From RUG14199 sp045535205 (GTDB taxonomy: Bacteria > Bacillota > Clostridia > Oscillospirales > CAG-272), in contig JAZSLF010000097.1 of NCBI GenBank assembly GCA_045535205.1, forward strand, positions 1-64,000: a stretch of 64,000 nt of DNA. The letters run 5' to 3'. Under the pieces are notes generated by a model. That model saw only the letters and a list, made by a program, of their open reading frames with translations, was not told the DNA's origin and did not search any database. Every line of letters begins with the position of its first letter. Position 1 is the first letter of the stretch. The translations under genes were made by a program, and so were the position numbers. Of the stretch, positions 43,398 through 52,102 are shown piece after piece.

Positions 43398-44729
43398 ATG
43401 TACAAACCCGTGATTGCAATAGTGGGACGACCCAATGTGGGTAAAAGCACTTTATTCAATAAGCTCATCGGAGAAAGAAGGGCAATTGTCGAAGACGTTC
43501 CCGGAATAACACGTGACCGCATTTACGGTGAAACGGAATGGAGAGGAAAAAAATTCATTGTAATCGATACAGGCGGTATCGAACCGAAAACCGACGACAT
43601 GATCCTCAAAAAGATGAGAGAACAGGCACAAATAGCAATTGATACAGCAGACGTAATCGTATTTATGTGCGATATTAAAACAGGGCTTGTTGCAGATGAT
43701 ATGGATATTGCCGTTATGCTTAAAAAAAGCGGAAAACCTGTTATACCTTGTATAAATAAAGCTGACTCTATAGGTGCTGTTCCTCCGGAATTTTATGAAT
43801 TTTATGAGCTCGGATTTGATAGTGAGCTGATTGCACTTTCATCTATCCACGGCACAGGTACAGGCGATATGCTTGATGCCGTAATGGATGCGTTACCCGA
43901 AATCGACGATGCCGAAGGTGACGACGATGACGTTATCAGCGTTGCGGTTATCGGAAAACCCAATGCGGGTAAAAGCTCGCTTATCAATAAAATTCTCGGT
44001 GATGACAGACTAATTGTATCTGACATGGCAGGAACAACACGTGATGCAATAGATACTCATTTTGAAAACGAACACGGCAAATATAATCTGATCGATACCG
44101 CCGGCATACGCCGCAAGAGTAAGGTCAATGACAGAATAGAACAGTTCAGCGTACTCCGTGCAAAAATGGCAATAGAGAGAGCTAACGTATGCATTCTTTT
44201 AATTGATGCGGCGGAGGGCGTGACCGAACAGGATGAAAAAATTGCAGGTCTTGCACACGAAGCAGGCAAGGCTGTAATTATTGCAGTCAATAAATGGGAC
44301 AAGGTTGAAAAGGATAATAATACTGTCAACGATTACACAAAAGACGTATACGAGGCTCTCGGATATATGAGATACGCTCCCATTATGTTCATTTCCGCAA
44401 AGACAGGTCAGCGTGTCGATAAGCTGTTTGAATACATTAATTATGTTCATAACCAAACTATGATGAGGGTTACTACAGGTATGCTCAATGACGTGCTTGC
44501 TGATGCTGTCAACAGAGTTCAGCCCCCCTCAGACAAGGGAAGACGTCTCAAGATATATTACATGACACAGGCATCTGTTGCACCTCCCACGTTCATCACA
44601 TTCTGCAACGATGCTGAGCTTTTCCACTTCTCTTATCAGAGATACCTTGAAAACTGTCTCAGACAGACCTTCGGATTTAAGGGAACTCCCATAAGGATCG
44701 TTGTCAGACAAAAGGGTGAAGAAGAATAA
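43398..44729 (+). CDS. der: GTPase Der (EngA)
   Basis: This 443-residue tandem GTPase is needed for 50S ribosome assembly. The first domain has GRPNVGKSTLFNKLIGE and DTGG, the second GKPNAGKSSLINKILGD and DTAGIRRKSK, followed by the C-terminal KH-like domain (KGRRLKIYYMTQASVAPPTF). I chose the ATG at 43398 after GGAGG; an ATG nine bases earlier overlaps that site. Confidence 0.97.
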   Translation: MYKPVIAIVGRPNVGKSTLFNKLIGERRAIVEDVPGITRDRIYGETEWRGKKFIVIDTGGIEPKTDDMILKKMREQAQIAIDTADVIVFMCDIKTGLVADDMDIAVMLKKSGKPVIPCINKADSIGAVPPEFYEFYELGFDSELIALSSIHGTGTGDMLDAVMDALPEIDDAEGDDDDVISVAVIGKPNAGKSSLINKILGDDRLIVSDMAGTTRDAIDTHFENEHGKYNLIDTAGIRRKSKVNDRIEQFSVLRAKMAIERANVCILLIDAAEGVTEQDEKIAGLAHEAGKAVIIAVNKWDKVEKDNNTVNDYTKDVYEALGYMRYAPIMFISAKTGQRVDKLFEYINYVHNQTMMRVTTGMLNDVLADAVNRVQPPSDKGRRLKIYYMTQASVAPPTFITFCNDAELFHFSYQRYLENCLRQTFGFKGTPIRIVVRQKGEEE

Positions 44730-44748
44730 AACATAAGGGAGCAGCATC

Positions 44749-45477
44749 ATGTTGTATTATAATTTCATATCCAGATTTGTAAGCGAAAAATTTGCTGATG
44801 CAAACGGACTCTCGTCAGCTGTTATAATATTAGGTGCAATTTTGATTGCGGCAATAGGTTATTTTCTCGGAAGTCTGAATTTCGGCATAATCTTCTCTAA
44901 AATATTTTATAAGGATGATATACGCAATTACGGAAGTCATAATGCAGGTGCAACAAATATGCAAAGAACCTACGGCACGGCTGCAGGTGTTATAACCATT
45001 TTAGGAGATGCTTTAAAAGCTGTTGCGTCTTGTTTTATCGGCGGTTTTTTACTCGGTCTTTTCGGGACCTATCTTGCAGGACTTGCCTGTATCTTCGGGC
45101 ATATATTCCCCATATATTACGGCTTTAAGGGCGGCAAGGGTGTTGTAACCGTAGCTGTACTTATAATGATGACGAGCATTAAAACATTCATTCCTATCCT
45201 GCTTATATTCCTTATCCTTGTTATCGGAACTAAATATATTTCAATGGGCTCTGTTATCAGTGCACTCGTATATCCTCTCATATTGTTCAACGTAGTATCT
45301 ATCAATCCGAATTCATACAAAGTTGAATATTGCGGTGTATTGTTCGCCTTCATAGTTGCGGCTATCGTAACTATAAAACACAAAGAAAATATCAAGCGTA
45401 TTTTAAACAGAACCGAATCCAAGATCAGTTTCAAAAAGAAAAAAGATAAGGATCAGGAAGATAGTAAAAAAGCATAA
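44749..45477 (+). CDS. plsY: Glycerol-3-phosphate acyltransferase PlsY
   Basis: This 242-residue membrane enzyme transfers acyl from acyl-phosphate to glycerol 3-phosphate, the first step of phospholipid synthesis. The motifs GSHNAGATNMQRTYG and GHIFPIYYGFKGGKGVVT are intact. It is longer than usual (about 200 residues): there is an N-terminal stretch of some 25 residues before the first helix and a basic C-terminal tail rich in lysine. It follows der by 19 bases. Confidence 0.93.
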   Translation: MLYYNFISRFVSEKFADANGLSSAVIILGAILIAAIGYFLGSLNFGIIFSKIFYKDDIRNYGSHNAGATNMQRTYGTAAGVITILGDALKAVASCFIGGFLLGLFGTYLAGLACIFGHIFPIYYGFKGGKGVVTVAVLIMMTSIKTFIPILLIFLILVIGTKYISMGSVISALVYPLILFNVVSINPNSYKVEYCGVLFAFIVAAIVTIKHKENIKRILNRTESKISFKKKKDKDQEDSKKA

Positions 45478-45482
45478 GAATA

Positions 45483-46691
45483 ATGGAAAACACATCAATA
45501 AACGATAATGCTATTAAATTTTCGAGAATTGTAAAGACAGCACTCGAAAACGGAGCTCTACGGAGCTTGACATTTTCAAAGCTACCCGCAGGAGACGTTC
45601 TGAAGATCAAAGGAACTCAAAAGAACATATCAAACGAATACGTAATTCAGCTTGAATACTTTCTGACGGAAGGCCGAGTGACCCACAAAAATATAAATGC
45701 TCAAGAAATTTGCTCTGCTGTAACAGAGATAATCTCGTCGGGAGCAAAGCAGGCTGACCTTAACACAACGAACGGCACCGCTTCCTTGATGATATCTAAA
45801 AAAGGGAAGTGCACTCTGATCACAAAAGTCGACAACACCGTCAAAGTACAAAATATAAAAGAATCTAACGACAGAGAGAAGAATTATATTTTCGACGGAA
45901 CTGAGGAATTTCTTAAATACCTCGGAATTTCCGATAAAAACGGACGTGTTCATGATAAAAAGCAAGCAAAATTCAGACAGATCAACCGTTTTGCAGAACA
46001 GGTACGTGACATCGTTAAGTATCTTCCCAAGGAGGACATGCTTTTCGTTGCCGATCTTTGTTGCGGTAAAAGTTACCTTAGCTTTGCACTTTATCATTAT
46101 CTTACAAAAACACTAAACAGAGATGTTGAGCTTACGTGCATTGACCTTAAAGAAAGTGTTATTAATTATTGCAGTAAGGTAGCATCGGATTTAAATTACG
46201 ACGGTATGTGCTTTATTTGCGGTGACATAATGAAATATAAGCCTGACCATCCCATACACCTCGTTGTATCTCTCCATGCTTGCGATATTGCGACAGATAT
46301 TGTCCTTGACTGTGCAATAAGAAATCGTTCAAAGGTTATTCTGTCTACACCTTGCTGTCAGCACGAAATGTTTAATATTATGAACTGCCCTGAGCTTGAA
46401 TTTCTTTCAAAGTATTCTATGCTCAAGCAAAAGCTCTGCAGTGCGGCAACAGATGCACTCAGACTTGCAAGACTTGAAGCGGCAGGCTACAGGACAGATG
46501 CTATTGAGCTTATTGACCCCGAAGATACTCCGAAAAACATACTTTTGAGAGGGATAAGGCGTGATAATTATTCGCCAAGCTCAAATGATACAAAGAGTAA
46601 GCTTGATTTTTATATCAACTCATACAAATTTATGACAGGCAAAGAGCCGTCAGCTATTCCCGGCGTAAACGACGGATCATGCGGAGAATAA
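45483..46691 (+). CDS. METTL25-like SAM-dependent methyltransferase
   Basis: This 402-residue protein has an N-terminal domain (about 1-150) and a Rossmann-like methyltransferase domain with the SAM-binding VADLCCGKSYLSFALYHYL block, LVVSLHACDIATD and the conserved STPCCQHEM motif. This is the PF13679-type family, which includes eukaryotic METTL25-like proteins (reported to act on a ribosomal protein). The bacterial substrate is unknown. It begins six bases after plsY with a poor binding site, suggesting coupling. Confidence 0.75.
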   Translation: MENTSINDNAIKFSRIVKTALENGALRSLTFSKLPAGDVLKIKGTQKNISNEYVIQLEYFLTEGRVTHKNINAQEICSAVTEIISSGAKQADLNTTNGTASLMISKKGKCTLITKVDNTVKVQNIKESNDREKNYIFDGTEEFLKYLGISDKNGRVHDKKQAKFRQINRFAEQVRDIVKYLPKEDMLFVADLCCGKSYLSFALYHYLTKTLNRDVELTCIDLKESVINYCSKVASDLNYDGMCFICGDIMKYKPDHPIHLVVSLHACDIATDIVLDCAIRNRSKVILSTPCCQHEMFNIMNCPELEFLSKYSMLKQKLCSAATDALRLARLEAAGYRTDAIELIDPEDTPKNILLRGIRRDNYSPSSNDTKSKLDFYINSYKFMTGKEPSAIPGVNDGSCGE

Positions 46692-46693
46692 AT

Positions 46694-47983
46694 ATGGAAA
46701 AATATTATTACTTAAAAGATATTATGTTCGACCCGAACGCAAATAAAGACGATAGACTTTCAGCGCTGACCGATATATACAGAATGCACTGCGAAGGGCT
46801 TCTTGATATGCCCGAAACAAAGGAATTTGTAAACAACCACATACATACCTGCTATTCATTTTCACCGTACACACCCTGTGCTGCTTTATACACGGCATGG
46901 CTCTCGGGTCTTAAAACAGCCGGGATCATGGATCATGACAGCGTTGGCGGTGCATATGAATTCATCGAAGCGGGAAAAATCCTCGGAATGCCCGTAACGG
47001 TAGGCTGTGAGGTCAGAGTAAGTCTTACTTCAACGGAATTTGAAGGGAAGCGTCTCAACAATCCGGATCAGATCTCCTGTGCATATGTCGCTATGCACGG
47101 AATACCGCATCAAAATATTGAAAAGGTTGAAGCTGTACTCAGAACAAAGAGAATTGCCAGAAATCTGAGAAATGCCGCAATGTGTGATAAGATCAATGAA
47201 CTTTGCTCACCATACGGCATAGAGCTTTCATTTGAACAGGATGTATGTCCGTTATCAAAGAGAAATGACGGTGGAAGCATTACGGAAAGACACGTTCTGT
47301 ATGCTCTGACAAACATGATATGCGATATATATCACGATAGAAAAGAAGCAGTATCATTTATTGAAAAGCTTCAGGGAAAAATGCTTGCCGATAAGAAAAA
47401 GCAGGATTTGTTGGAAGCCCCCGAAAAATTCTACAAATATGATCTGTTGGGCATTATGAAAAGCGGTCTCATAGAAAAAATATATATAGATGCAGATGAT
47501 GAGCTTCTTCATATAACCGAGTTTGTAAAGCTCGCAAGAGAAGTGGGGGCAATATCTGCATATGCTTATCTCGGTGATGTTGGAGACTCCCCTACGGGTG
47601 ACAAAAAAGCACAGAAGTTTGAGGATGATTACCTCGACAGTCTTGTGTCATATTTATCTAAGATCGGATTCAATGCAATTACCTACATGCCATCCCGAAA
47701 CACTATGGAGCAGCTTGAAAGAATTATGTCTCTTTGTGAGGCTAACAACTTCTTTCAGATAAGCGGCGAGGATATAAATTCACCGAGACAGTCTTTTATC
47801 TGTCCGGCAGCCGAGGCTCCCGAATTTTCACATCTGAAAAAAGCAACATATGCCCTTATAGGCCATGAAATCTGTGCTACCGGGAATATGGACAACTCCA
47901 TGTTCAGCACAGCTTCAGAAGAAAAATCATTGAAAGAAAGAATTGAATACTATGCCGTAAAAGGCGGCTACATAAATAAGTGA
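46694..47983 (+). CDS. PHP-domain metal-dependent hydrolase
   Basis: This 429-residue protein has the PHP metal-site opening NNHIHTCYSFSPYTP and MDHDSVGGAYEF, then VGCEVRVS. Family members are phosphoesterases or DNA polymerase subunits; here a stand-alone phosphatase is likely. I chose the ATG at 46694, two bases after the previous stop and preceded by GGAG; an ATG at 46679 lacks a site. It is coupled to the dehydrogenase gene that follows. Confidence 0.8.
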   Translation: MEKYYYLKDIMFDPNANKDDRLSALTDIYRMHCEGLLDMPETKEFVNNHIHTCYSFSPYTPCAALYTAWLSGLKTAGIMDHDSVGGAYEFIEAGKILGMPVTVGCEVRVSLTSTEFEGKRLNNPDQISCAYVAMHGIPHQNIEKVEAVLRTKRIARNLRNAAMCDKINELCSPYGIELSFEQDVCPLSKRNDGGSITERHVLYALTNMICDIYHDRKEAVSFIEKLQGKMLADKKKQDLLEAPEKFYKYDLLGIMKSGLIEKIYIDADDELLHITEFVKLAREVGAISAYAYLGDVGDSPTGDKKAQKFEDDYLDSLVSYLSKIGFNAITYMPSRNTMEQLERIMSLCEANNFFQISGEDINSPRQSFICPAAEAPEFSHLKKATYALIGHEICATGNMDNSMFSTASEEKSLKERIEYYAVKGGYINK

Positions 47984-47990
47984 GGTAAAC

Positions 47991-49022
47991 ATGAATATTG
48001 CAGCATTAACAGCAGCCGAATTAAGATACAGTCTTTCCGATAAATCCGGTAAGTTTATTGTAAAATTTATTGGAGAAGCCAATGAAGGCTGTGAAGCTAC
48101 CGCAGCTCCGGGTGCTCTGTTTGAGCTTAATGGAAAAACACCTGTCAGCGTATATGTGGATGGCATTGGCTCCTACTCAGTCAGCACAGTAAACGGTTGC
48201 GGCGAATATACAGGAAAGACCGCTGTTATCACCGGAAGTGCACAGGGCTTCGGACTTGGAATTGCAGACTATTTTGCATCAAAAGGTGCAAACATTGTCG
48301 TCGCTGATATGAACGAAGAAGGTGCTAAAGCAGCGGCAGAGGAATTCAGAAACAAATACGGGGCAAATGCGATAGCAGTTACGACCAATGTTACTGATGA
48401 AAATTCCGTTAAAGCTTTAATCGAAACAACTGCTCTTACATTCGGCGGAGTTGACTTCTTTATTAACAACGCAGGAATAGTCAGAGCAGGAAGCCTTGAT
48501 GAAATGACTCTTGCAAACTTTAATCTCGTTGAAAACGTCAACTATAACGCATATTTTCTTTGTGCAAAATACTCTTCAAAGGTGATGAAGGCACAAAGAA
48601 AGGCAAATGACGAGATTATGTTTGATATTATCGAGATCAACTCAAAATCAGGCCTTGAGGGAAGCAATAAAAACTTTGCTTATGCAGGCAGTAAATTCGG
48701 AGGAATAGGTCTTACTCAGTCCTTCGCCATGGAGCTTGCTCCTTACGGAATAAAGGTCAATGCCGTATGCCCCGGTAATTTCCTCGACGGTCCGCTGTGG
48801 TCCGATCCTGAAAAAGGGCTTTTTGTCCAATATCTCAACGCCGGTAAGGTTCCCGGAGCTAAAACCGTTGAAGACGTTCGTAAATTCTATGAATCTAAGG
48901 TTCCTCTCGGAAGAGGATGCCGTACCGAAGACGTTTGTCTTGCTATTTCATATATTATTTCACAAAAATATGAGACCGGTCAGGCCGTTCCCGTAACAGG
49001 CGGACAGGTTATGCTTAAATAA
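47991..49022 (+). CDS. Short-chain dehydrogenase with extra N-terminal domain
   Basis: This 343-residue protein has a classical SDR domain from about residue 75: KTAVITGSAQGFGLGIADYF (cofactor loop), NNAGIVRAGS, the catalytic S and YAGSKFG (Y-x3-K) and VNAVCPGNFLDGPLW. The end (KFYESKVPLGRGCRTEDV) is like sorbitol-6-phosphate dehydrogenases. The first 72 residues are not part of the SDR fold and look like a small separate domain (LFELNGKTPVSVYVDG). GAGG precedes the ATG. Substrate probably a sugar phosphate, judging by the family and the PHP neighbour. Confidence 0.82.
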   Translation: MNIAALTAAELRYSLSDKSGKFIVKFIGEANEGCEATAAPGALFELNGKTPVSVYVDGIGSYSVSTVNGCGEYTGKTAVITGSAQGFGLGIADYFASKGANIVVADMNEEGAKAAAEEFRNKYGANAIAVTTNVTDENSVKALIETTALTFGGVDFFINNAGIVRAGSLDEMTLANFNLVENVNYNAYFLCAKYSSKVMKAQRKANDEIMFDIIEINSKSGLEGSNKNFAYAGSKFGGIGLTQSFAMELAPYGIKVNAVCPGNFLDGPLWSDPEKGLFVQYLNAGKVPGAKTVEDVRKFYESKVPLGRGCRTEDVCLAISYIISQKYETGQAVPVTGGQVMLK

Positions 49023-49049
49023 TTCATTATTTTACATAAATATACAAGC

Positions 49050-49093
49050 TATCCCCATTAATATTCAATCAACTTTGAATATTAATGGGGATA
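49050..49093. terminator. 19-bp perfect stem-loop between the SDR gene and spoIIID
   Basis: Two 19-base arms (49050-49068 and 49075-49093) are exact inverted repeats with a six-base loop, TCAACT. The right arm is followed by TTTATGTTATT. It can terminate the der-to-dehydrogenase transcript and may also act in the spoIIID leader; it is unusually long and AT-rich for a simple terminator. Confidence 0.7.
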
Positions 49094-49203
49094 TTTATGT
49101 TATTATGAATTTTTTCATTTCAAAAAATTCATATTTATTTTTTTTGAATAAATCAGCACCTTTATTCATATATTTAATCAGAATGAACGGAAAGGGAACA
49201 CCT

Positions 49204-49497
49204 ATGGGATATTCTGAGACATTAAACAGACGGTGCGAAGCTCTTGCTGTGTACCTGGTAGAACACGAAACTACAGTCCGAGAGACAGCGGCACACTTCA
49301 ACATCAGCAAATCAACGGTACACAAAGACATAACGGAAAGGTTAAAATACATAAACGGAGAATTATATGTGAAGGTTTCCGAAATATTAAAACGCAATAA
49401 GATGGAAAGACATTTAAGAGGCGGAATGGCAACGAAACAAAAATACTTAAAATTGAAAGAAAATGCAAGAAAGATCGATCGTTCAGTCATACCGTGA
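49204..49497 (+). CDS. spoIIID: Sporulation transcriptional regulator SpoIIID
   Basis: This 97-residue DNA-binding protein activates or represses mother-cell genes, including sigK. The helix-turn-helix VRETAAHFNISKSTVHKDITERL and the C-terminal RHLRGGMATKQKYLKLK basic part match the family. I chose the ATG at 49204, preceded by AAAGGGA; a long upstream frame reaching back to 49075 is AT-rich and lacks support. Confidence 0.93.
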   Translation: MGYSETLNRRCEALAVYLVEHETTVRETAAHFNISKSTVHKDITERLKYINGELYVKVSEILKRNKMERHLRGGMATKQKYLKLKENARKIDRSVIP

Positions 49498-49579
49498 CAA
49501 TTATAAAAAGGCAAAATATTCACGCATTTTTGTATATTGTTTACAAAATAACACGCTAAAAATTATAACATTTGAATTA

Positions 49580-49608
49580 TTGAATTAATTGAATTTTTAT
49601 GGTATAAT
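49580..49608 (+). promoter_or_regulatory. Sigma-A promoter of the CarD-type gene
   Basis: TTGAAT (49580-49585), 17 bases, and a perfect TATAAT (49603-49608), about 45 bases before the start. Confidence 0.65.
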
Positions 49609-49654
49609 TATACTGTGCTAAATTTGGTACAAATAACAGAAAAGGGGAGATAGA

Positions 49655-50161
49655 ATGTATTCATCGGGAACTGCAATAATATACGGAACACACGGAGTTT
49701 GCACAGTTAAAGAACTTGCAGAGCACTCCTTCGGCGATAAAATAAATACATATTATGTATTACAACCGTTGAACGACGTTCATTCCTTGATATACGTCCC
49801 CTGTGAAAATGAAACATTAGTATCACGAATAAGACCTATCCTTACAAAAAGTGAAGTTGACAGCGTTATTGATAAATTGTTGACCGGAATTACCGAATGG
49901 GTTTCCTGCGAGGTAAAACGCAAAGAATTTACAAATAACCTACTAAAAAGCGGAGATAAAGCAGAAATTATAGCTGTTATTGAACAGCTGTACGTTAAAC
50001 AGGATGAGCTCAGACGTCAAAAGAAACATTATCAGTTAACGGACGAGCGTTATCTCAAAGAAGCGATGAAGCTGCTTATTGACGAGTTTGCGTTTGTTCT
50101 AAGCATTTCTTCTGACGATGTCACGGATTATGTTGTTAGTAAACTGAAAGTTCCAAACTAA
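49655..50161 (+). CDS. CarD/CdnL-family transcription regulator
   Basis: This 168-residue protein has an N-terminal RNA-polymerase-interacting domain (residues 1-60, AIIYGTHGVCTVKEL...YYVLQPL) shared with CarD and TRCF, and a helical C-terminal part that in relatives contacts promoter DNA and stabilises open complexes. AAGGGGAG precedes the ATG. It is monocistronic. Confidence 0.88.
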   Translation: MYSSGTAIIYGTHGVCTVKELAEHSFGDKINTYYVLQPLNDVHSLIYVPCENETLVSRIRPILTKSEVDSVIDKLLTGITEWVSCEVKRKEFTNNLLKSGDKAEIIAVIEQLYVKQDELRRQKKHYQLTDERYLKEAMKLLIDEFAFVLSISSDDVTDYVVSKLKVPN

Positions 50162-50166
50162 AGCTT

Positions 50167-50200
50167 CGGCCCCTGTTATGCAGGGGCCGACTTCAGCTTT
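50167..50200. terminator. Bidirectional terminator after the CarD gene
   Basis: The stem CGGCCCCTG-TTATG-CAGGGGCCG is followed on the plus strand by a T tract that lies within the end of the convergent EamA gene. Confidence 0.85.
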
Positions 50201-51086
50201 TTTTAGATTTTCTTAATTCGGGAAGTGCTTCGCTTATCATTATAGCAGCAAAAATTATAATAAAACCGAGTGCTTTTTTTGCCGATAGCTTTTCATGATA
50301 AAATATTATTGAAAATAACGCACCGAAAACACTTTCAAGACTTAGTATGATTGAAGCAGAAGCGGGTGGAACGTATTTCTGACCGACATTCTGAAGAAGT
50401 AATGCGATCGTAGTACAAAACAGAGCGAGATAACCAAGTGATAACAAATCTCCTCTGTTTACGGAAGTAATTGCCGAAACATTCCCCTGAATGAAGGACA
50501 TTGTCCACGAACATACCGCAGCAGCCCCGAATTGTATTATAGTAATCAGAATTATATCCTTGCTTTTTGAGCAGTTTGAGATTATAATAATGTGGAAAGC
50601 ATACATCAAGCCTCCGACAAGCGTGAGCAAATCACCCCAACCGACAGTTCCTTCGCCCTCAACCGCTATGAGCCATATTCCCAATATGCACACAAAAGCT
50701 GCAGCAATATTAAATACGCTCGGACGCTTTTTGTTGAATATCCAAAACAAGAATGGTACAATGACACAGTATACAGCCGTTAAAAATGCATTTTTACCCG
50801 GAGTATGTACAGGGTCGGTCAGTCCGAGAGTCTGCATAAGATAAGCTGTATACAAAACAACTCCTGCAAGGGAACCCCACTTCAAATAATAAGCATCTGC
50901 TTTTTTCCATTTTACCGCAAAAATAAGAGATAGTGCAAAAAAACCGAAAGTAAATCTGATTGCAAGAAGCAGATTGGAGGGAATGTGCTCAACCGTATTT
51001 TTCATAATAAAGAAGGAGCTTCCCCAAATGACCGTTGCCGCAAACAAAGCGAGCTTTCCGAGAAACGATGAATATTTTTTTATCAT
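50193..51086 (-). CDS. EamA-family (DMT) transporter
   Basis: This 297-residue membrane protein has ten hydrophobic segments in two EamA halves (FAATVIWGSSFFIMKNTV at the start of the first; TIALLLQNVGQKYVPPASASIILSLESVFGALFSIIF in the second). Family members export metabolites or amino acids; the substrate is unknown. Convergent with the CarD-type gene. Confidence 0.88.
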   Translation of the reverse strand: MIKKYSSFLGKLALFAATVIWGSSFFIMKNTVEHIPSNLLLAIRFTFGFFALSLIFAVKWKKADAYYLKWGSLAGVVLYTAYLMQTLGLTDPVHTPGKNAFLTAVYCVIVPFLFWIFNKKRPSVFNIAAAFVCILGIWLIAVEGEGTVGWGDLLTLVGGLMYAFHIIIISNCSKSKDIILITIIQFGAAAVCSWTMSFIQGNVSAITSVNRGDLLSLGYLALFCTTIALLLQNVGQKYVPPASASIILSLESVFGALFSIIFYHEKLSAKKALGFIIIFAAIMISEALPELRKSKKS

Positions 51087-51218
51087 AAAACAGTTCCTTA
51101 TTTTTTATTCATATATGATTATATGATACAATGTATTCTGCTGTTTTTCAAGATTTATGCGAAATTTAATTATTCTACACGTTAAATAATATGTTATAAA
51201 GCTTAAAGGAGTGATTAT

Positions 51219-51983
51219 ATGTGGTCAATATCAGAAGTTAAGGAAAGAGGTCTGTTTTTCTTTAAAAAGAATTATTGGAAAACTGTTCTTGTAGCCTTAA
51301 TTATTACAGAATTTTTAAACGGTAGCTCAAATGCCTCATCGTTTTTGAATATTACTCTTAACATGAGTGATATTAACAGTACGGACAGTAATCTGTCAAC
51401 GAGTATTCCCCCGCAGATCAAAGAATTTTTCGCTCAGTACAGCGAAGTATTCACAGTATTTGCAGGTATAACGGCTGTAGTAGCATTTGCAGTCTTCACA
51501 TTTGCCGTTTTAATTAAAATATTCGTTCTTTCGCCCCTTGAGATCGGAACTTCCGCTTATATGTACAATTCACTTTACCAACCCGGCAAAATACTTAATG
51601 TCTTCAACGGTTTTAAGTGCAATTATAAAAATAACGTTAAGACTATGTTCCTAAAAGATCTTTATATTACACTATGGTCTATGCTGTTTATAATTCCCGG
51701 TATCATTAAAGCTTATGAATACAGACTTGTACCGTATCTGCTTTCCGAATGTCCGGATATGTCAGCAAATGATATTCTCCGCCTCAGTTCTCAAATGATG
51801 AAGGGTCATAAAATGCATACATTTTTGCTTGACCTTTCTTTTATAGGTTGGGGAATATTTACCTTGATTTCATGCGGTATTGCAGGAATTCTTTATGTAA
51901 ATCCTTACATTTATATGACGAACGCAGCACACTATGATAAGATGAAATTTCTTTACAACGAAAAGTATATTACTTCCAATTAA
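51219..51983 (+). CDS. DUF975 family membrane protein
   Basis: This 254-residue protein has about five membrane segments and the family marks WSISEVKERG near the start, LEIGTSAYMYNSL and IIPGIIKAYEYRLVPYLLSECPDMS. DUF975 proteins are widespread in Firmicutes and are of unknown function. AAAGGAG precedes the ATG. It is followed by a terminator and then by the first large dockerin gene. Confidence 0.85.
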   Translation: MWSISEVKERGLFFFKKNYWKTVLVALIITEFLNGSSNASSFLNITLNMSDINSTDSNLSTSIPPQIKEFFAQYSEVFTVFAGITAVVAFAVFTFAVLIKIFVLSPLEIGTSAYMYNSLYQPGKILNVFNGFKCNYKNNVKTMFLKDLYITLWSMLFIIPGIIKAYEYRLVPYLLSECPDMSANDILRLSSQMMKGHKMHTFLLDLSFIGWGIFTLISCGIAGILYVNPYIYMTNAAHYDKMKFLYNEKYITSN

Positions 51984-51990
51984 TCAAGAC

Positions 51991-52022
51991 AAATCCCGGG
52001 AATTTTCTCGGGATTTGCTTTT
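51991..52022 (+). terminator. Terminator of the DUF975 gene
   Basis: The stem AAATCCCG/CGGGATTT is followed by GCTTTTTG. Confidence 0.8.
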
Positions 52023-52042
52023 TGATCAATACGCACAAAAAA

Positions 52043-52071
52043 TTGACAATTCAGTTGAATTATTGTATAAT
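52043..52071 (+). promoter_or_regulatory. Consensus promoter of dockerin paralogue A
   Basis: A perfect TTGACA (52043-52048) and a perfect TATAAT (52066-52071) with a 17-base spacer. Confidence 0.85.
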
Positions 52072-52102
52072 TTATTCACAAAATATAAACAAGGAGAAAA
52101 GT

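Noticed and set aside
49075..49203. Long N-terminal extension of SpoIIID
   Set aside because: The extension overlaps the 19-bp hairpin, is AT-rich and lacks a binding site; AAAGGGA precedes the ATG at 49204.
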